From Myrica gale (lineage: Eukaryota; Streptophyta; Magnoliopsida; Fagales; Myricaceae), in contig OZ005611.1 in the NCBI GenBank assembly GCA_963930655.1, positions 3,045,501 to 3,109,500 of the forward strand: 64,000 bases of DNA, read 5' to 3'. A program made the position numbers and the translations under genes. Shown here piece after piece: positions 10,449 to 22,251 of the stretch. Position 1 is the stretch's first letter. Each line of letters starts with the position of its first letter. A model generated the notes under the pieces. That model was not told where the DNA came from and did no database searches. It saw nothing but the letters and a program-made list of their open reading frames with translations.

Positions 10449-12866
10449 CTAGTTATCAGCCCCACCCAGTGCCCTCCTCAAGTCAGATTTCTGTTCTGCA
10501 GTGAGCCTTGAAGGAAATGTAATGTCAAACTTAATTTTAAGGTCTCCTTTCTTGGTAGCTTCTTTTGAGTTGGGCATTCCTTCATTTGGGATCACCATCT
10601 CATGGCCAGGTTTTACAATATTAGTCATTGAGATTGCAAGATTCCTTCCGTCCAAGGTTGTCAAGTTAAGAGTTACCCCAGTGAGAGCCTCCAACAATGA
10701 GATTTTTTGATCAACTACCAGATCATTTCCATCTCTCTTAAAAAAAGCATGAGGTTTCTCATCCACCACAAAGATTAGATCAGCTGGAGTAACGCCAGGT
10801 TCTTGGTTGCCTTTTTCAGGAAAAGTGACTTTTGTACCCTTCTTCCAGCCAGGTTTGATATCTATTTTTAAGATTTCTTCAACTGTCTTTGGCCTTCTGC
10901 AAAACAATTGCTAGTATGTGAAGCATGAAGAAAAGAAGAAATAGACATAGCAGATAGTGTACTTTTCTCGTGTGTGTTGGTGTTGGTGTTGGTGTTGGGG
11001 GAGGCATAGCTAAGATGTTCTGGAAATAAACTGAAAATGTCGATCGCAGTCCAGGTTAACCAACCACAGACAGACTTAATGAAGTAACTTCGTTCCATCT
11101 CCTTTAGTTCAACCATATGGCCCACAACCTAACTAATAACACTTGCATTATCAGATGATCATAGCCACTGCACAGAACAATTGCTTGTAAGATGACAACT
11201 TTTCTACAGTTTCCAGATGAGAGAAGGCCGGGAATGGCTTGTCCAAAACCAAATTGAATATCAAGGGGCCTCATGCAGGCCCTCACCATTTCTTAAGTTT
11301 ATATCAGATAAGGTCCCCAAGGATGACAAACAATCAGGGTAATCGCCTGAGTTTGACCTGAAGTTATATGCCTGCCCTGCAAAACTTTGACTCGAGCCAA
11401 CTGAGTGCTTAGGAAGCTGTATGCACTACAGTTGACTTCTGCTAAAATTATCTCTGCTGAATACGTTCTGAAAATCATACGATTCTTTCCTTTGGCCTCC
11501 AAAATATCTAGGAGCAAGCAATGGAAATACTGCAACAGAAAAACTGCATACCATGGCAAGACGAAAAAATCTAAGCAGAAATCGCTTATCTTCCCTCTTT
11601 CCCTTTGTGCATCTACATGTGTGTGCATCAAGATCACAAAGCAATGTTCATGTCTTCAAACATCTGATGATAGGAAACATTGTGAACATCCAAAAGGTTT
11701 GGCAGAATACGAGGTAAGTCTCCTCCTTAATTCATAACAATTGTTATGTAGTTTTCTATGGGGTTACATGCTGAAGAAGATGGTGAGACTTACAAGTCAA
11801 AAGTATCCCCCCAAATGTGGTAACTTATCCTACAAGTACTTCATTAACAGCGTAGGTTTTCTAAAGCTACTCTACCAAGACAAGCCAAGCCTGCATCCTC
11901 GATCCTAAATTGAGTTTTAATTGGCAACATGTATGTGGCGACGCTCATGTGTTGTACTGATTTCTTCCTTTTGTAGAATCACTACCAACCTGAAAACACA
12001 TGTTTAGGTTCAAAAGTATTCTATTCTCATTCCTGCAAATCTCTATAAACCATCTCCAATTGGAAAAGCTAAAAAACCCTGCCCTTACCACCAAACAAAA
12101 AGGGATATGCTAAAAGCACATAGCTCTCCACAAGAACGCATCCACACCTAAATCCATTGATTGGTTACTCGACCAAAGTGATCTTCTTTGCCAATTTCAA
12201 ACGATGCCAAGATTTAAGAACCTCTCTCACCACAGCTCTATATAGGCGTCGGGTTTCGAGGGGAAGAATTAAACTTGTAATAACAAATGGATAATTCAGG
12301 GAAAAAAAAAAGAGCCAGAAAAGAACGAACCCAAACTCGTCTGGAACGGAGCGCGCAATCCTCATCTTCTTTCGGCAACCCTTGTAAAGCTCCTCCAAGC
12401 TACACACCAACTTGCTCTCGATCGCCGCCGCCTTCAGATTCGCTTTCTTCTTCTCCTGGCTCCTCCCAATTTCCCCCGCATTCCCATTCGCTCTCTTGAA
12501 CCTATCGCTCCCGCTGACGTCTCCGGATCCGCCGAAAAACTCGTCAAAGATGTCCTTGGCGTCGCGGGGATTATACCGGAAGCCAGAGTTACCAGCGGCT
12601 TGGGACCCAGCGGCCGAGTAAGGGCCTACAGACTCGGCAGCCTGGAGCGATTGCTCGCCATAGAAATCGTAGATCTGGCGCTTGTGAGGGTCGCTGAGGA
12701 CGTCGTACGCCTCGGAGATCTGCTTGAACTTGGCCTCGGCCTCCTTCTTGTTGTCCGGGTTCTTATCCGGGTGCCACTTCATCGCTAATCTCTTGTACGC
12801 TTTCTTCAGGTCCTCCTCGCTCGCGTTCCGGTTCACCCTCAGTATGTGGTAGTAGTCCACTCCCAT
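10449..12866 (-). CDS. DnaJ/HSP40 co-chaperone, type II (DNAJB-like)
   Basis: Two exons, 12866-12331 and 10896-10449, joined in phase 2 (donor GG|GTTCGT, acceptor TTGCAG|A), give 327 residues. The N-terminal J domain (about residues 4-70) includes the HPD triad ([10 protein letters not shown]) that triggers Hsp70 ATP hydrolysis. A Gly/Phe-poor linker follows, then [12 protein letters not shown]. There is no CxxCxGxG zinc finger, so it is type II. The C-terminal substrate-binding domains are intact ([36 protein letters not shown]; ending [10 protein letters not shown]). It would act with cytosolic Hsp70. The intron is 1.4 kb. It is convergent with the thioredoxin gene and divergent from the PPR pseudogene. 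The likely Arabidopsis counterpart is At1g59725 (from memory). Confidence 0.93.
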
Positions 12867-13604
12867 CTCCTTCTCTCTCTCTGAAACTCGTCGTTTTTCG
12901 GATTCTGACGGGAATGCCAGGGTATTTCACCCCTATATTTGAATTGCAGGTTCGTGAGGATTCACGAACGTTCCGTGCTTTCTCCTGAAAACTTAAAAGA
13001 TTCAGAGTTTCAACCCTGGTCGGACAGAGAAACCGGCGAGTCGGTCGTTGTCAACAAGGCCAAATCAAAGGCGCAAAGGAGCAGTGGTCACGGTTTTGTT
13101 ACGCGCCTCGGGATATCGTTCCTTCAAGCGAAAATGTTTGTGCGACAGTTGTGGTACTGGGAAGTTCATGAATGTCCAGCAAATATTAGGAGCAATTTTT
13201 ATCCAAACTTTATTACTAATCTTCGGGGTATTTTATTTATTTATTTTAAGGCTTCTAAAAGTCAAATGTTATATTATTATTGCGTGACATGAAAATCCAA
13301 AAATTGAATGTAATTCATATGATTTGATCATCTTTTCAAAAAGTTTCGAAAAATATTATTCAATCTTATTAATTATTATTTAAAATTCTATTTCATAACG
13401 AGACAATGAGGAGAACAAAATTTTCAAATAAAATCAATACTTTTCTGATATATTATATATGTATGGTATATTATTTGACTTCTTGGAAAATCTCTAGATA
13501 AAAACATCTTAAAATTAAAGAAAAAAGATATATATGTTAAACACATCTAAACTTGTTTCATACAATACTTGTGAAAAATAACAACGGAGTAAAAGGGTTA
13601 TGTT
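12867..13604. other. Upstream region of the DnaJ gene
   Basis: Promoter side of the minus-strand DnaJ gene. Becomes AT-rich after 13190. No gene recognised. Confidence 0.45.
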
Positions 13605-13885
13605 CGTTTCCTACATTTTTTCAGGATTCAAATATATTCACAAAACTACCACCGAACATGTTCATAATTTAAACACAAACATCAATACATTTTACACAAT
13701 CTCCAACAACTTTTTACTTTTTCTCTCTCTATATTTTTTCACATAACTCCAATACTTTTTTATTAAACAATTACATTAAATCATTTATCTCTCCACTTTA
13801 TACAACACCAATAAAATACTATTCAACGTAAATATTCACTTCTCTAAAATCCTATATTTTTACTCAAAACGAACATTTGTCTTCT
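13605..13885. mobile_element. Possible degenerate MITE
   Basis: The edges GTTATGTTCGTTTCC (13598) and CAAAACGAACATTTG (13865) are weakly inverted. The inside has CTCTCTCTATATT and repeated CACAA/CCAATAC motifs like other MITEs in this window. No clear target duplication. Confidence 0.35.
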
Positions 13886-13920
13886 TATTAGTACTTCAAA
13901 TCAGTATTTTGTCAACTAAA

Positions 13921-13923
<3 letters not shown>

Positions 13924-13977
<54 letters not shown>
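13924..13977. repeat. (TA)n microsatellite
   Basis: An uninterrupted TA dinucleotide run of about 27 units. Confidence 0.95.
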
Positions 13978-13980
<3 letters not shown>

Positions 13981-14974
13981 GAATTCAACCTTTTGTTTTC
14001 GCCTCTTGAGGTGCTGAGAAAATGATTATGGATGCAGCCTACTTGTTTAAATCCTTATTATATTATAGTAATTATATCGCAATTAAAATAAGATATAAAT
14101 ACAACATTCTTATATAATATTTATACTAAATTCAAATAAGTCTTTAAATTTTAAAATATATTAAAATAATCATGAAATTTCAAATCATTCACATTTTTGT
14201 AAGGGTAAAGAGGAATTAAGACTTAAAATTTTAATGGATATTAAATTGGAGATTAATTTGATGAATTTTAAAATTTAAGTATTTATTTATATATTTATCT
14301 CTTAAAATAATATGTGCTGCACTTGTCTTGTCTAAAATTTATTTCGACTTGTTTTTGGTTTTTGTCACCCGGAGACGTGGTGGTAGTCGAGTATTTCCAA
14401 TTTTAGTTGGGCTGGCCTGTACTGTAATTGCCACGTGAGAAAGAAGTATTTGGTAACAGGCATGTTAGGTTTACAGGACGCCCATTTGATAATATTAAAA
14501 GGAGAACGTGCAGAGCAGTAGTGGGAGTAATAGCTGGAGAGATCGGAGCGACTATCAAAATACAGTTAGTCAGTTACTGAATCTGGTCGCTGCCAGCCAG
14601 TGTCATTGACTTCACTACGGAATGTATCCACCGGACCGGACCTCCTTTGCTCGTATTCGTTTGGAAAAAAATTTGTTTAATTTTAGGAAAATATTTTTTA
14701 GTCTACAGGTTCTGTACAAATTTTTTTAGTAATTATGTTTTAAATTTAGAATTTTTAGTTATTAAATTTTCTTATTTTGACGAAACGGTCATTCTATCCT
14801 TTTGTCATCTATATGCTTAACAAACATTGAAACGGTCACCATGTATATGTTTTGAAAGTGAGCGATTGACCGCTATATAAAACTTAAAAAATAGTGTAAA
14901 AAGTCTAAAAAAACAAAAAACATAAATTAAAATAAGGCTCAAATACAGACCCAAATTTATGATAAATAAACTAA
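13978..14974. other. AT-rich intergenic DNA
   Basis: No coding region, RNA gene or clear element recognised. Confidence 0.45.
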
Positions 14975-15173
14975 GGTTGCGTTTGTCACTAAAATTTTAC
15001 CCAAAATTTTATCTCTCTCCTAATAAAATACTCCAATATAATCTCTCTCTCTTCAATCAAAAAATATAAAATATTACAAAAACTATAAAATATTACCTCT
15101 CTCTTCACTTTTTCACTAAACCCAATACCAACACTAAACCCAATACCAAAAATTTTACCACACAAACCCACCC
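14975..15173. mobile_element. Tourist-like MITE with TAA target duplication
   Basis: A 199-bp element with imperfect terminal inverted repeats (GGTTGCGTTTGT... and ...CACAAACCCACCC), flanked by TAA at 14972-14974 and 15174-15176. A three-base TWA duplication fits PIF/Harbinger-type MITEs. The inside matches 6443-6612 almost base for base. Confidence 0.78.
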
Positions 15174-15176
15174 TAA

Positions 15177-15727
15177 GTCCAGTTTGAGTGGCCAGACCGG
15201 ACTAGACCGTTTGAACCGATCCTTGGCCGGTCTGGTTTGGATGACTTGCTCCCAAAAAGTAGTGGCCAGACCGGACTAGATCATATCGTACCGAACCAGG
15301 CCGGTGTTCGGACACCCTGGTAAATAGTAAGTCTGAATATTTAGTTTAAAAATAATTTTTTTATCGTATAAAAAAAAGATCCGCGTCAACATGATGCTGT
15401 CGCATTATTTTTTTTTTATTTTTTCAAGCGATGCTGTCGCATTATTATACGGAGTTGGAATTGGATGTTTTTGTTCGTTCTAAACTACTCGTCGCATTAC
15501 TATACCGCACATCGTTCCGTTAGACGGCGCCTGTAGATAAATGGCTCTCGTTTCTCGGAGCCACATGAAGCTGTATCTGCGTTTCGTTTCCATTAATTGC
15601 AGAGGGAGAAATTTGCCCGAAAAGGAATTCGTGGGCTCAGCTCTAATCTGATCTGAATAAACGCAGGTCGTTCATAGAAACGCCGTCCTTATCCGCTATT
15701 TACGACAGCCATCCTGGGAATGTGACG
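15177..15727. other. Upstream region of the PPR pseudogene
   Basis: Contains a twice-occurring motif GGCCAGACCGGACTAGA (about 15190 and 15266) inside GGTCCGG-rich sequence, probably a transposon remnant. No gene otherwise. Confidence 0.45.
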
Positions 15728-17562
15728 ATGGTCCTGACAGTTTCACCAAGCCCACCCCCTCACATTACGCCTGCTTTCACACCCAACGTCAACGGCTACT
15801 CAGCTAACCGTCACGGTTACAGCCGTCTCCTATTGTTGCTGAATGAATGTACAGACATGTCTCGGCTCAAACAAATCCATGCTCGCGCGCTCCGTACCAC
15901 TTCGACCCACAACCCACATGCCCTCTTTCGCTTTAGCCGAATTCTACGCTTCTCGTCTCTAGCTGACATTGACTACGCGGGGCGGGTTTTCGATCAGATT
16001 GAGAAACCCAATTCATTTATGTGGAACACTCTCATAATGGCGTGTGCGCGAAGCTTTGAACGCAGACAGGAGGCCATACAGCTGTACTATAGACTGTTGG
16101 AAGAGGGAACCGTCATGCCAGACAAACATACGTTTCCGTTTGTTTTAAAAGCTTGCGCGTATTTGTATGCTCTGTTTGAAGGGAGACAGGTGTGCATGCC
16201 CAGGTTTTGAAACTTGGCTATGATTCGGATGTGTATGTTAACAACAGTTTGATTCATTTGTATGGTACTTGTGACTGTCTGGATATAGCACTGAAAAAAT
16301 TTGAAAGAATGCCGGAAAGGAATGTTGTTTCCTGGAATGTAATAATTGATGCTCATGTCCTACTAGGTGAGTTTGATATTGCCTTGAAACTATTTCGCGA
16401 GATGCAGAACATCTTTGTGCCTGACGGTTATACGATGCAGAGTGTCGTCAGTGCCTGTGCTGGTCTGGGGGCTTTGTCTTTGGGGATGTGGGCTCATGCT
16501 TGGGTGTTGAGAAAGTGTGGTGCCGACATGGTTGGTGATGTTTTGGTGAACAATTGCTTGGTGGGTATGTACTGCAAATGTGGATCAGAGGAAATTGCTC
16601 GGCAAGTGTTTGAGAGAATGCCTGTACGTGATGTAAATTCATGGAATTTAATGATTTTGGGGTTGGCAATGCATGGGAAGTCTGAGGCTGCATTGGAATA
16701 TTTTGTCCGTATGGTCAGACGAGAGAGGCTTGTGCCTGATTCTATCACATTTGTGGGGGTTTTGAGTGCATGCAACCACAGGGGCCTTGTAAGAGAGGGC
16801 CAGAAGTATTTTGATATGATGATAACTGAGTACAAGATTGAACCCCGATTAGAGCACTACGGATGCCTTGTAGATCTCCTTGCTCGTGCAAGGCTCATTG
16901 ATGAAGATTTGAGCTTGGTGTCCGATATGCCCATTAAACCTGATGTTGTAATTTGGAGGAGTCTTCTTGATGCTTGTTGCAAGAATAATGCAGGTGTAGA
17001 GCTTAGTGAAGAAATTGCCTCACAGGTCTTGGAATCAGGAGGAGATCATTGTAGTGGCGTTTATGTGCTTTTGTCCAGAGTCTATGCATCTGCCAGGCGG
17101 TGGGATGACGTTGGATTGGTTAGAAAATTGATGACTGATAAGGGTGTAGCAAAAGAGCCTGGCTGTAGTTCAATTGAGATAGATGGTACTTCCCACGAAC
17201 TTTTTGCTGGGGACACATCTCATCCCCAAAGAGAAGAGATTTATCGGGTTTTGGATGTGATTGAAGAAAGACTAGAATCAGTAGGGCACGTACCTGACAT
17301 TTCACAAGCATCAATGGTTGATGAGGTCAGTGATAAGAAACGACTTGCTCTTAGGGTGCAGGGTGAGAGACTTGCCATCGCTTTTGGGCTTTTGAGCTTG
17401 AAACCGGGCATGCCGATGCGTGTATTTAAGAATCTTCGGGTTTGTAATGACTGCCACAAGGTTACCAAATTAATCTCTAGAATCTATAACGTGGAGATTA
17501 TTGTGAGAGATCGTGCTCGTTTCCATCATTTTAAAGATGGAATTGGTGATCTGCGTTTATAG
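15728..17562 (+). pseudogene. CRR28: PLS-class PPR editing factor, CRR28-like, frameshifted and lacking the DYW end
   Basis: Intronless. The first frame (ATG 15728) gives the N-terminal region and early PLS repeats up to the stop at 16208-16210. The continuation, from VHAQVLKLGYDSDV to the stop at 17560, is in another frame. The break is an extra TG at 16193-16194 (GTGTGCAT where GTGCAT is expected for QVHAQ). Downstream lie PLS repeats, the E/E+ region (GCSSIEIDG, HELFAGDTSHPQ) and part of a DYW deaminase domain. That domain has QGE in place of the HSE zinc/catalytic motif (17359-17367). It keeps CNDCHKVTK and RFHHFKDG, but then ends GIGDLRL instead of a Cys-rich DYW terminus. The order and wording match Arabidopsis CRR28 (At1g59720), which edits plastid ndhB and ndhD transcripts. 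A single sequencing error could explain the frameshift but not the other changes. Confidence 0.85.
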
Positions 17563-20180
17563 CAAGAGCAGAGTACCTTGAATGCATAACATTCCTGCTA
17601 CATAAGTAGATTAGCAAGGATATTAACATTATATGCCTCAATTTTAAAAACCAGAATACGAGTAAGACCCATATTGGGGAAGGAAAGGAAGTTTCATGTG
17701 CCTCAGCCTGACAAAAAAAAGGACCTATTTGGTATTACCCCATAGTTTGGATTACAAAGTGAAAATGAACTCAAAAAATAAGAGAGAAAGCAGTAAAAGA
17801 TAAAATAGTCGCATCGGATTCTTCTGTTGGAATTAACTCTTAACGTTAGCAGCCTGTCTTATAGACATACCATGTGAGGAATAGATTCTGACGGTCGCAG
17901 ATCGTCGAATGCGATGAGATCAATCCCATTTGGCAACTCATTGAAGCCAATATGCCTGCCAGCTTATCCTGCTAACGAGTTGCTTCCCCGAATTATCAGG
18001 GTAAGATGCGTTTACCGTGGCTTTGCTCGACCATCTGGCATTAGTCAACTTCAGCACGTCGGGCGGCTTCCCACCGTCGTAACCCACATAGATAAATGCA
18101 GCAAATCCTTCCCGCCTGACATAACTCTCTTCTCTTTCTTACAGAAAGATAAGAATTGAAATTATAGAATAGAGATTTTGAACTACTCGCTGCAGAATGC
18201 AAATTATAATCTGGCTGCCAGATGCACGTGCTCACTCCTCTGTGTGATGCCATGTGGTCAAATGCACTATACCATTGGCTGCCTTGATTGCTCCTTTCAG
18301 AACAAATCGTGTATCAGAAGTAAGACCTCAGAATACGTTAAATCATTACTACGTCCATTCAAGTTAATACGTACGTTAAATTAACAGATCATGATCGCAA
18401 AATTTGTCACAAAAATTGGAATGTAGGGTATTATTAGACTTTCAAATACTAGACAACACGCTGCCAATATCTTTACGAAAAAATTTATTTTACAAGCCTC
18501 GGAAAGAGAAACTAGAAGCAGCTACAGCATGAGGTATAATCTCTGCTCGACCTAATAGGATAAGTATCATCAAAAAGCTTCCAAGAAGAGGCAAATTGCA
18601 AGGCCTTGGCGCCCTTACGACTCTCCATCACAGCAAATATGAACATGTGCTTTTAGTTCTCTCCATTTGACTGTATACAATCTGTATTTAACACATCACG
18701 CCAACATACTAGACTTCACTCCAGAATGCTTTGAGGTGGGCATACGAAAAGGAACAGGCCTGAACCAGAAAGTACAGAACAGTTTTCCATTGATATTCTT
18801 GAAAAACTGTAACGTTCCATTTGATGCTCCTTACAACAAACCTTGTTTTACAAAGTCCTTCGCCACTGAGGAAGCAGAATAAATAATTTTAAAAAAGGAA
18901 AAGGCAAGGCAAAAAGATAATAAGAAATGGACATGAGCAATGGCAATACAACAATAATAAGAACAGATTGAGCTGCCTACAGCCTTGTAGCCAACAGTGA
19001 AAATGAATGAAAAAGATGATTAGAAGTCCTTATATATTCATCTCGCTGATCTTTGAGTACATTGTTCCTAAAATAGCAGTAGGTAATTAGCCATTGCCTT
19101 ATGATTACTGTGCCTTCAATGAACTCAAATTCATCTCACTAGCTGACATGTTAGGCAAGTAACAGGGTGCAACCCCTGTACTTGGCAGTATGATCCCTCG
19201 AAACAGAATTTTTATCTCAAAAATAATTTAGTCGTTGCAGGTATTCTGGAGGGTATTTTATATGGTAGGGCTAGAACCTGATCTTAGATATAGGAGAATC
19301 TGCGTAGATAGCTGGTCCCTACTGAAGATAATAAAGATGAAGGTAGCAAGAGAAAGTGTAGGAGACTTGTTGTCACCTGCATGGCCACCTCAATCGCAGG
19401 TGCAATTTCTGCCGCTTTTCAATAACTAAGTTTTCTATTTGTTAACATACTCCGCGTTACATCAATAAAATTTTCATAAAACCAACTGTATATTTCTCAC
19501 ATCTGGGTTTTACCATCTTTTGCTAGATGCCAGAGGACTCCTTTCAAATATAGACTAGGGAAAAGAAAAGTAACAAAACTTCAGGTACCAATCACAGGAT
19601 AAGAGGCTATGCAAAGAGGTCACATGGTGATGATCATCTTTCCAGGAAAGCACTGCCTTATAAGACTGGAAATTCCTCAAGCTAAGTAACCCATATCCAA
19701 AATCCTTGCCAGCTCATCAAATCTTTATTATGTTCTCTAGCAGGCAGCACACAATAATACAGCCCTAATGCGCGTCTCTATAGTGTGCAACTGTTAACTG
19801 ACTACCAGACCTAAGTGCACTGAAATGAAGATTATAAATTATCAGCTCAAGCCCGTCTAACTTTCTATGCTATGTTTGATCCTATTCCGCTATCTTCTTG
19901 TCAACCAAATGGAGCATAAAAGTGCAATCACTATGCTCTGGGAAGCTAATTGTAAGGTAAACCTTTTGAAGTATTTTTACTGACTTCACAAAAGACAAAC
20001 AAAGCACATTTAGGTACAATGTGAAGCAGAGCATATTTACTACTCTATTTAGCACAAACTGAGAACTTAATCTATATAATTAATCAGGAAGAAGATCACT
20101 TTGGGATCTATCAAAAGTTCTATAACAAAATTGACTTGGAATTCAGGAAATAATTGAACCAACTCAAGATAAAAACTTAC
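17563..20180. other. Convergent intergenic region, no gene recognised
   Basis: 2.6 kb between the PPR pseudogene and the first DUF569 gene. It may include the 3' UTR or a small last exon of the DUF569 gene, which ends at a strong GTAAGT donor. No conserved coding block is seen. Confidence 0.45.
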
Positions 20181-21131
20181 ATTTTGAAGACAATAAAACC
20201 ACCACGACATGCATAGTCACATTGTTTGGAGGCAGCTGCAAGCGAAGGGGACAAAGCTTTCCATTCAAGGGACTGCGATGACACACAATGATATCCGCCA
20301 ATCCCGTCGCTTCCTCCAATTTACGAGTCAATTCATCAACCCCACTCCCCTTAAAAGTGAAAAAGTACTCCTCCACAACTTCATCGTCCACATCACCGTT
20401 CTCATCAGCCACAAGGTAGTATATAGTCCTCCCATCCGACTTGCGTGGCGAACTCACATTAGAAGCATTAGACTGCAAAATCATACACAAAACGTTAAAA
20501 GGGAACCGCAAAATCAACCAGGAAAGATAGCCTTGAGGGTATTGCGAAAATCTCACACCTCTTGTCTCGCAAAATTTTCGGATTTGGAGGAAATGGAAGG
20601 TGGAGATCCCGAACCGAAATACAAAGAGTCCGATTGGGCAAATGGTTCTGAGGCGGTCGGTTTATGCCCCGGAGACTGAACCTGAATCTCAACGATATCG
20701 ACATCCCAAAGTATCCAATCCTGGGTGGCAGTTCTATGAGGAATATCATGGGTGATCGAGTTCCGCCAAGGAGGCACTCCGCCGTTGGCCCTCAAGAAGT
20801 TGCCGTACCGGGTCTTGAGCTTGATCTGTGTCCCTTCTCTAATGGGCTCCCATTCGACGGAGGAGTCCGGCTTCCGAGGCTGAGACTGGGTCACTTTGCG
20901 ACCAGTCATGCCGAGCAAGAAGGGCTGGTTGGAGGCGGTGAGGTACTTGTCGTAGCAGCTCTTGAGGCGGATGAAGTTCTGGGAGTCCGACACAAACTCG
21001 ACGGTCCAGCGGGCGTTCTTGGCGGATCCGTTTCGATCTTGGGTGACAGACGCCTCGTCTTCCTCGGCCAGGAGGTACCTGTCGTGGTGGCTACGGAGGC
21101 GCACCGCCTTCGCGTTGTAAAAGAGTTCCAT
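20181..21131 (-). CDS. DUF569 protein (fascin/actin-crosslinking-like beta-trefoil), copy 1
   Basis: Start chosen at ATG 21131 (MELFYNAKAVRLRSHH), which aligns with the start of the neighbouring paralogue. The open frame continues 15 codons upstream but without an ATG. Exon 1 (21131-20559) encodes the beta-trefoil-like DUF569 domain (AKAVRLRSHHDRYLLAEEDE, FIRLKSCYDKYLTASN, FLRANGGVPPWRNSITHD). Exon 2 (20472-20181) encodes the C-terminal domain (GRTIYYLVADENGDVD, GLADIIVCHRSPLNGKLCPL, LQLPPNNVTMHVVVV). The exons join in phase 0. Exon 2 ends at a strong GTAAGT donor at 20180; read-through gives a stop at 20164, so a small last exon may exist downstream. Biochemical function is not established; the fold suggests actin or sugar binding. 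The likely Arabidopsis counterparts are At1g59710 and At1g27100 (from memory). Confidence 0.85.
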
Positions 21132-21498
21132 TCCCGAGCGGAACTTGTTGGAATTGGTCTGCCCCCACGAAGTCAAAGAGCCCTGAAGATCGAAACTTTA
21201 GGTTAAACCTTCAGAGGACAAAGACAGTTTGAGGGGAGGGGAGGAGAAAGAGAGAGAAATGTTTAACGTGCGGAGAGAGACTGGTACTTGTAAATTGTAA
21301 TCTAAGAAAGTGTAACAGCTTTTGTCCACGACATGACAACAATTTTTAAGTATTAGGACTGTAGTCAGTCTGGTTTCCCTGCCGGTTAACGCGTGAGTCA
21401 GGTTATTCTTTTGTACCGTTGAGAAATTTAATAAAAAAAAATATATCACCTCATTTAATAAAATCGACAGATTTATAAGTCGGATTACGCGACATTTT

Positions 21499-21710
21499 TT
21501 CTACCATAAAATCTGTCAGCGCCAGCCAAGTCGGCACGCCACAGTTAGATAGATGCCCGTGTTATTACATGACCAAATCCATTTGTGTTCCGTCTTTTGC
21601 AGCTTTCTACCATAAAATCTGTCAGCGCCAGCCAAGTCGGCACGCCACAGTTAGATAGATGCCCGTGTTATTACATGGCCAAATCCATTTGTGTTCCGTC
21701 TTTTGCAGCT
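21499..21710. repeat. 106-bp tandem direct duplication
   Basis: Units 21499-21604 and 21605-21710 both begin TTCTACCATAAAATCTGTCA and end TTTTGCAGCT. I see one difference (ACATGACC against ACATGGCC). It lies about 370 bp upstream of the DUF569 copy 1 start codon, in its promoter region. Confidence 0.93.
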
Positions 21711-22209
21711 TCGCTTCCATCTGAGGCCAGGTAATGGGAAAAAGAAAAAAGGAAAAAAAAACTACCGGGTTGGACTTTAACCAGCCCGATTAAGCAAATA
21801 TTACAGCCCATGGGCCGTGATTGTCCAAGTAATAATATATGAATCCTCTCATTTCCGTGTTGCCAAATGGTACTATCAACAAGATAAATCTATGGTCTTG
21901 TGTTATATTAAGAGATAAGGATGTTTTCGTTTTGTCCCTTCAGAAAGATAGGAGCAATGTCATTGTCCTTGCCAATGAAAATGGAAGTTGAAATTTGGCA
22001 AAATAATAAATGAAACGATAAGCTTTACTAATATTATTTAAGAGACCAATTCACAACGGCTATGTAGACATGATGCTAAACCAATAAATTAGTAACATAA
22101 AGCATGGAAGAGTCTTCCCTTGATAACTTGGTGACACAAGTTTATAATATTATTGAAAAGGAATAATATATCCCAGATAATTATTAGTTTATATAATAGC
22201 TGCACCGCA

Positions 22210-22251
<42 letters not shown>

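Noticed and set aside
11405..11737. 110-codon frame in the DnaJ intron
   Set aside because: No motif. It overlaps other chance frames and lies within a spliced intron whose borders are well supported by phase.
13924..13977. CRISPR-like or satellite array
   Set aside because: Plain TA dinucleotide repeat. No spaced repeats are present anywhere in the window, as expected for a plant genome.
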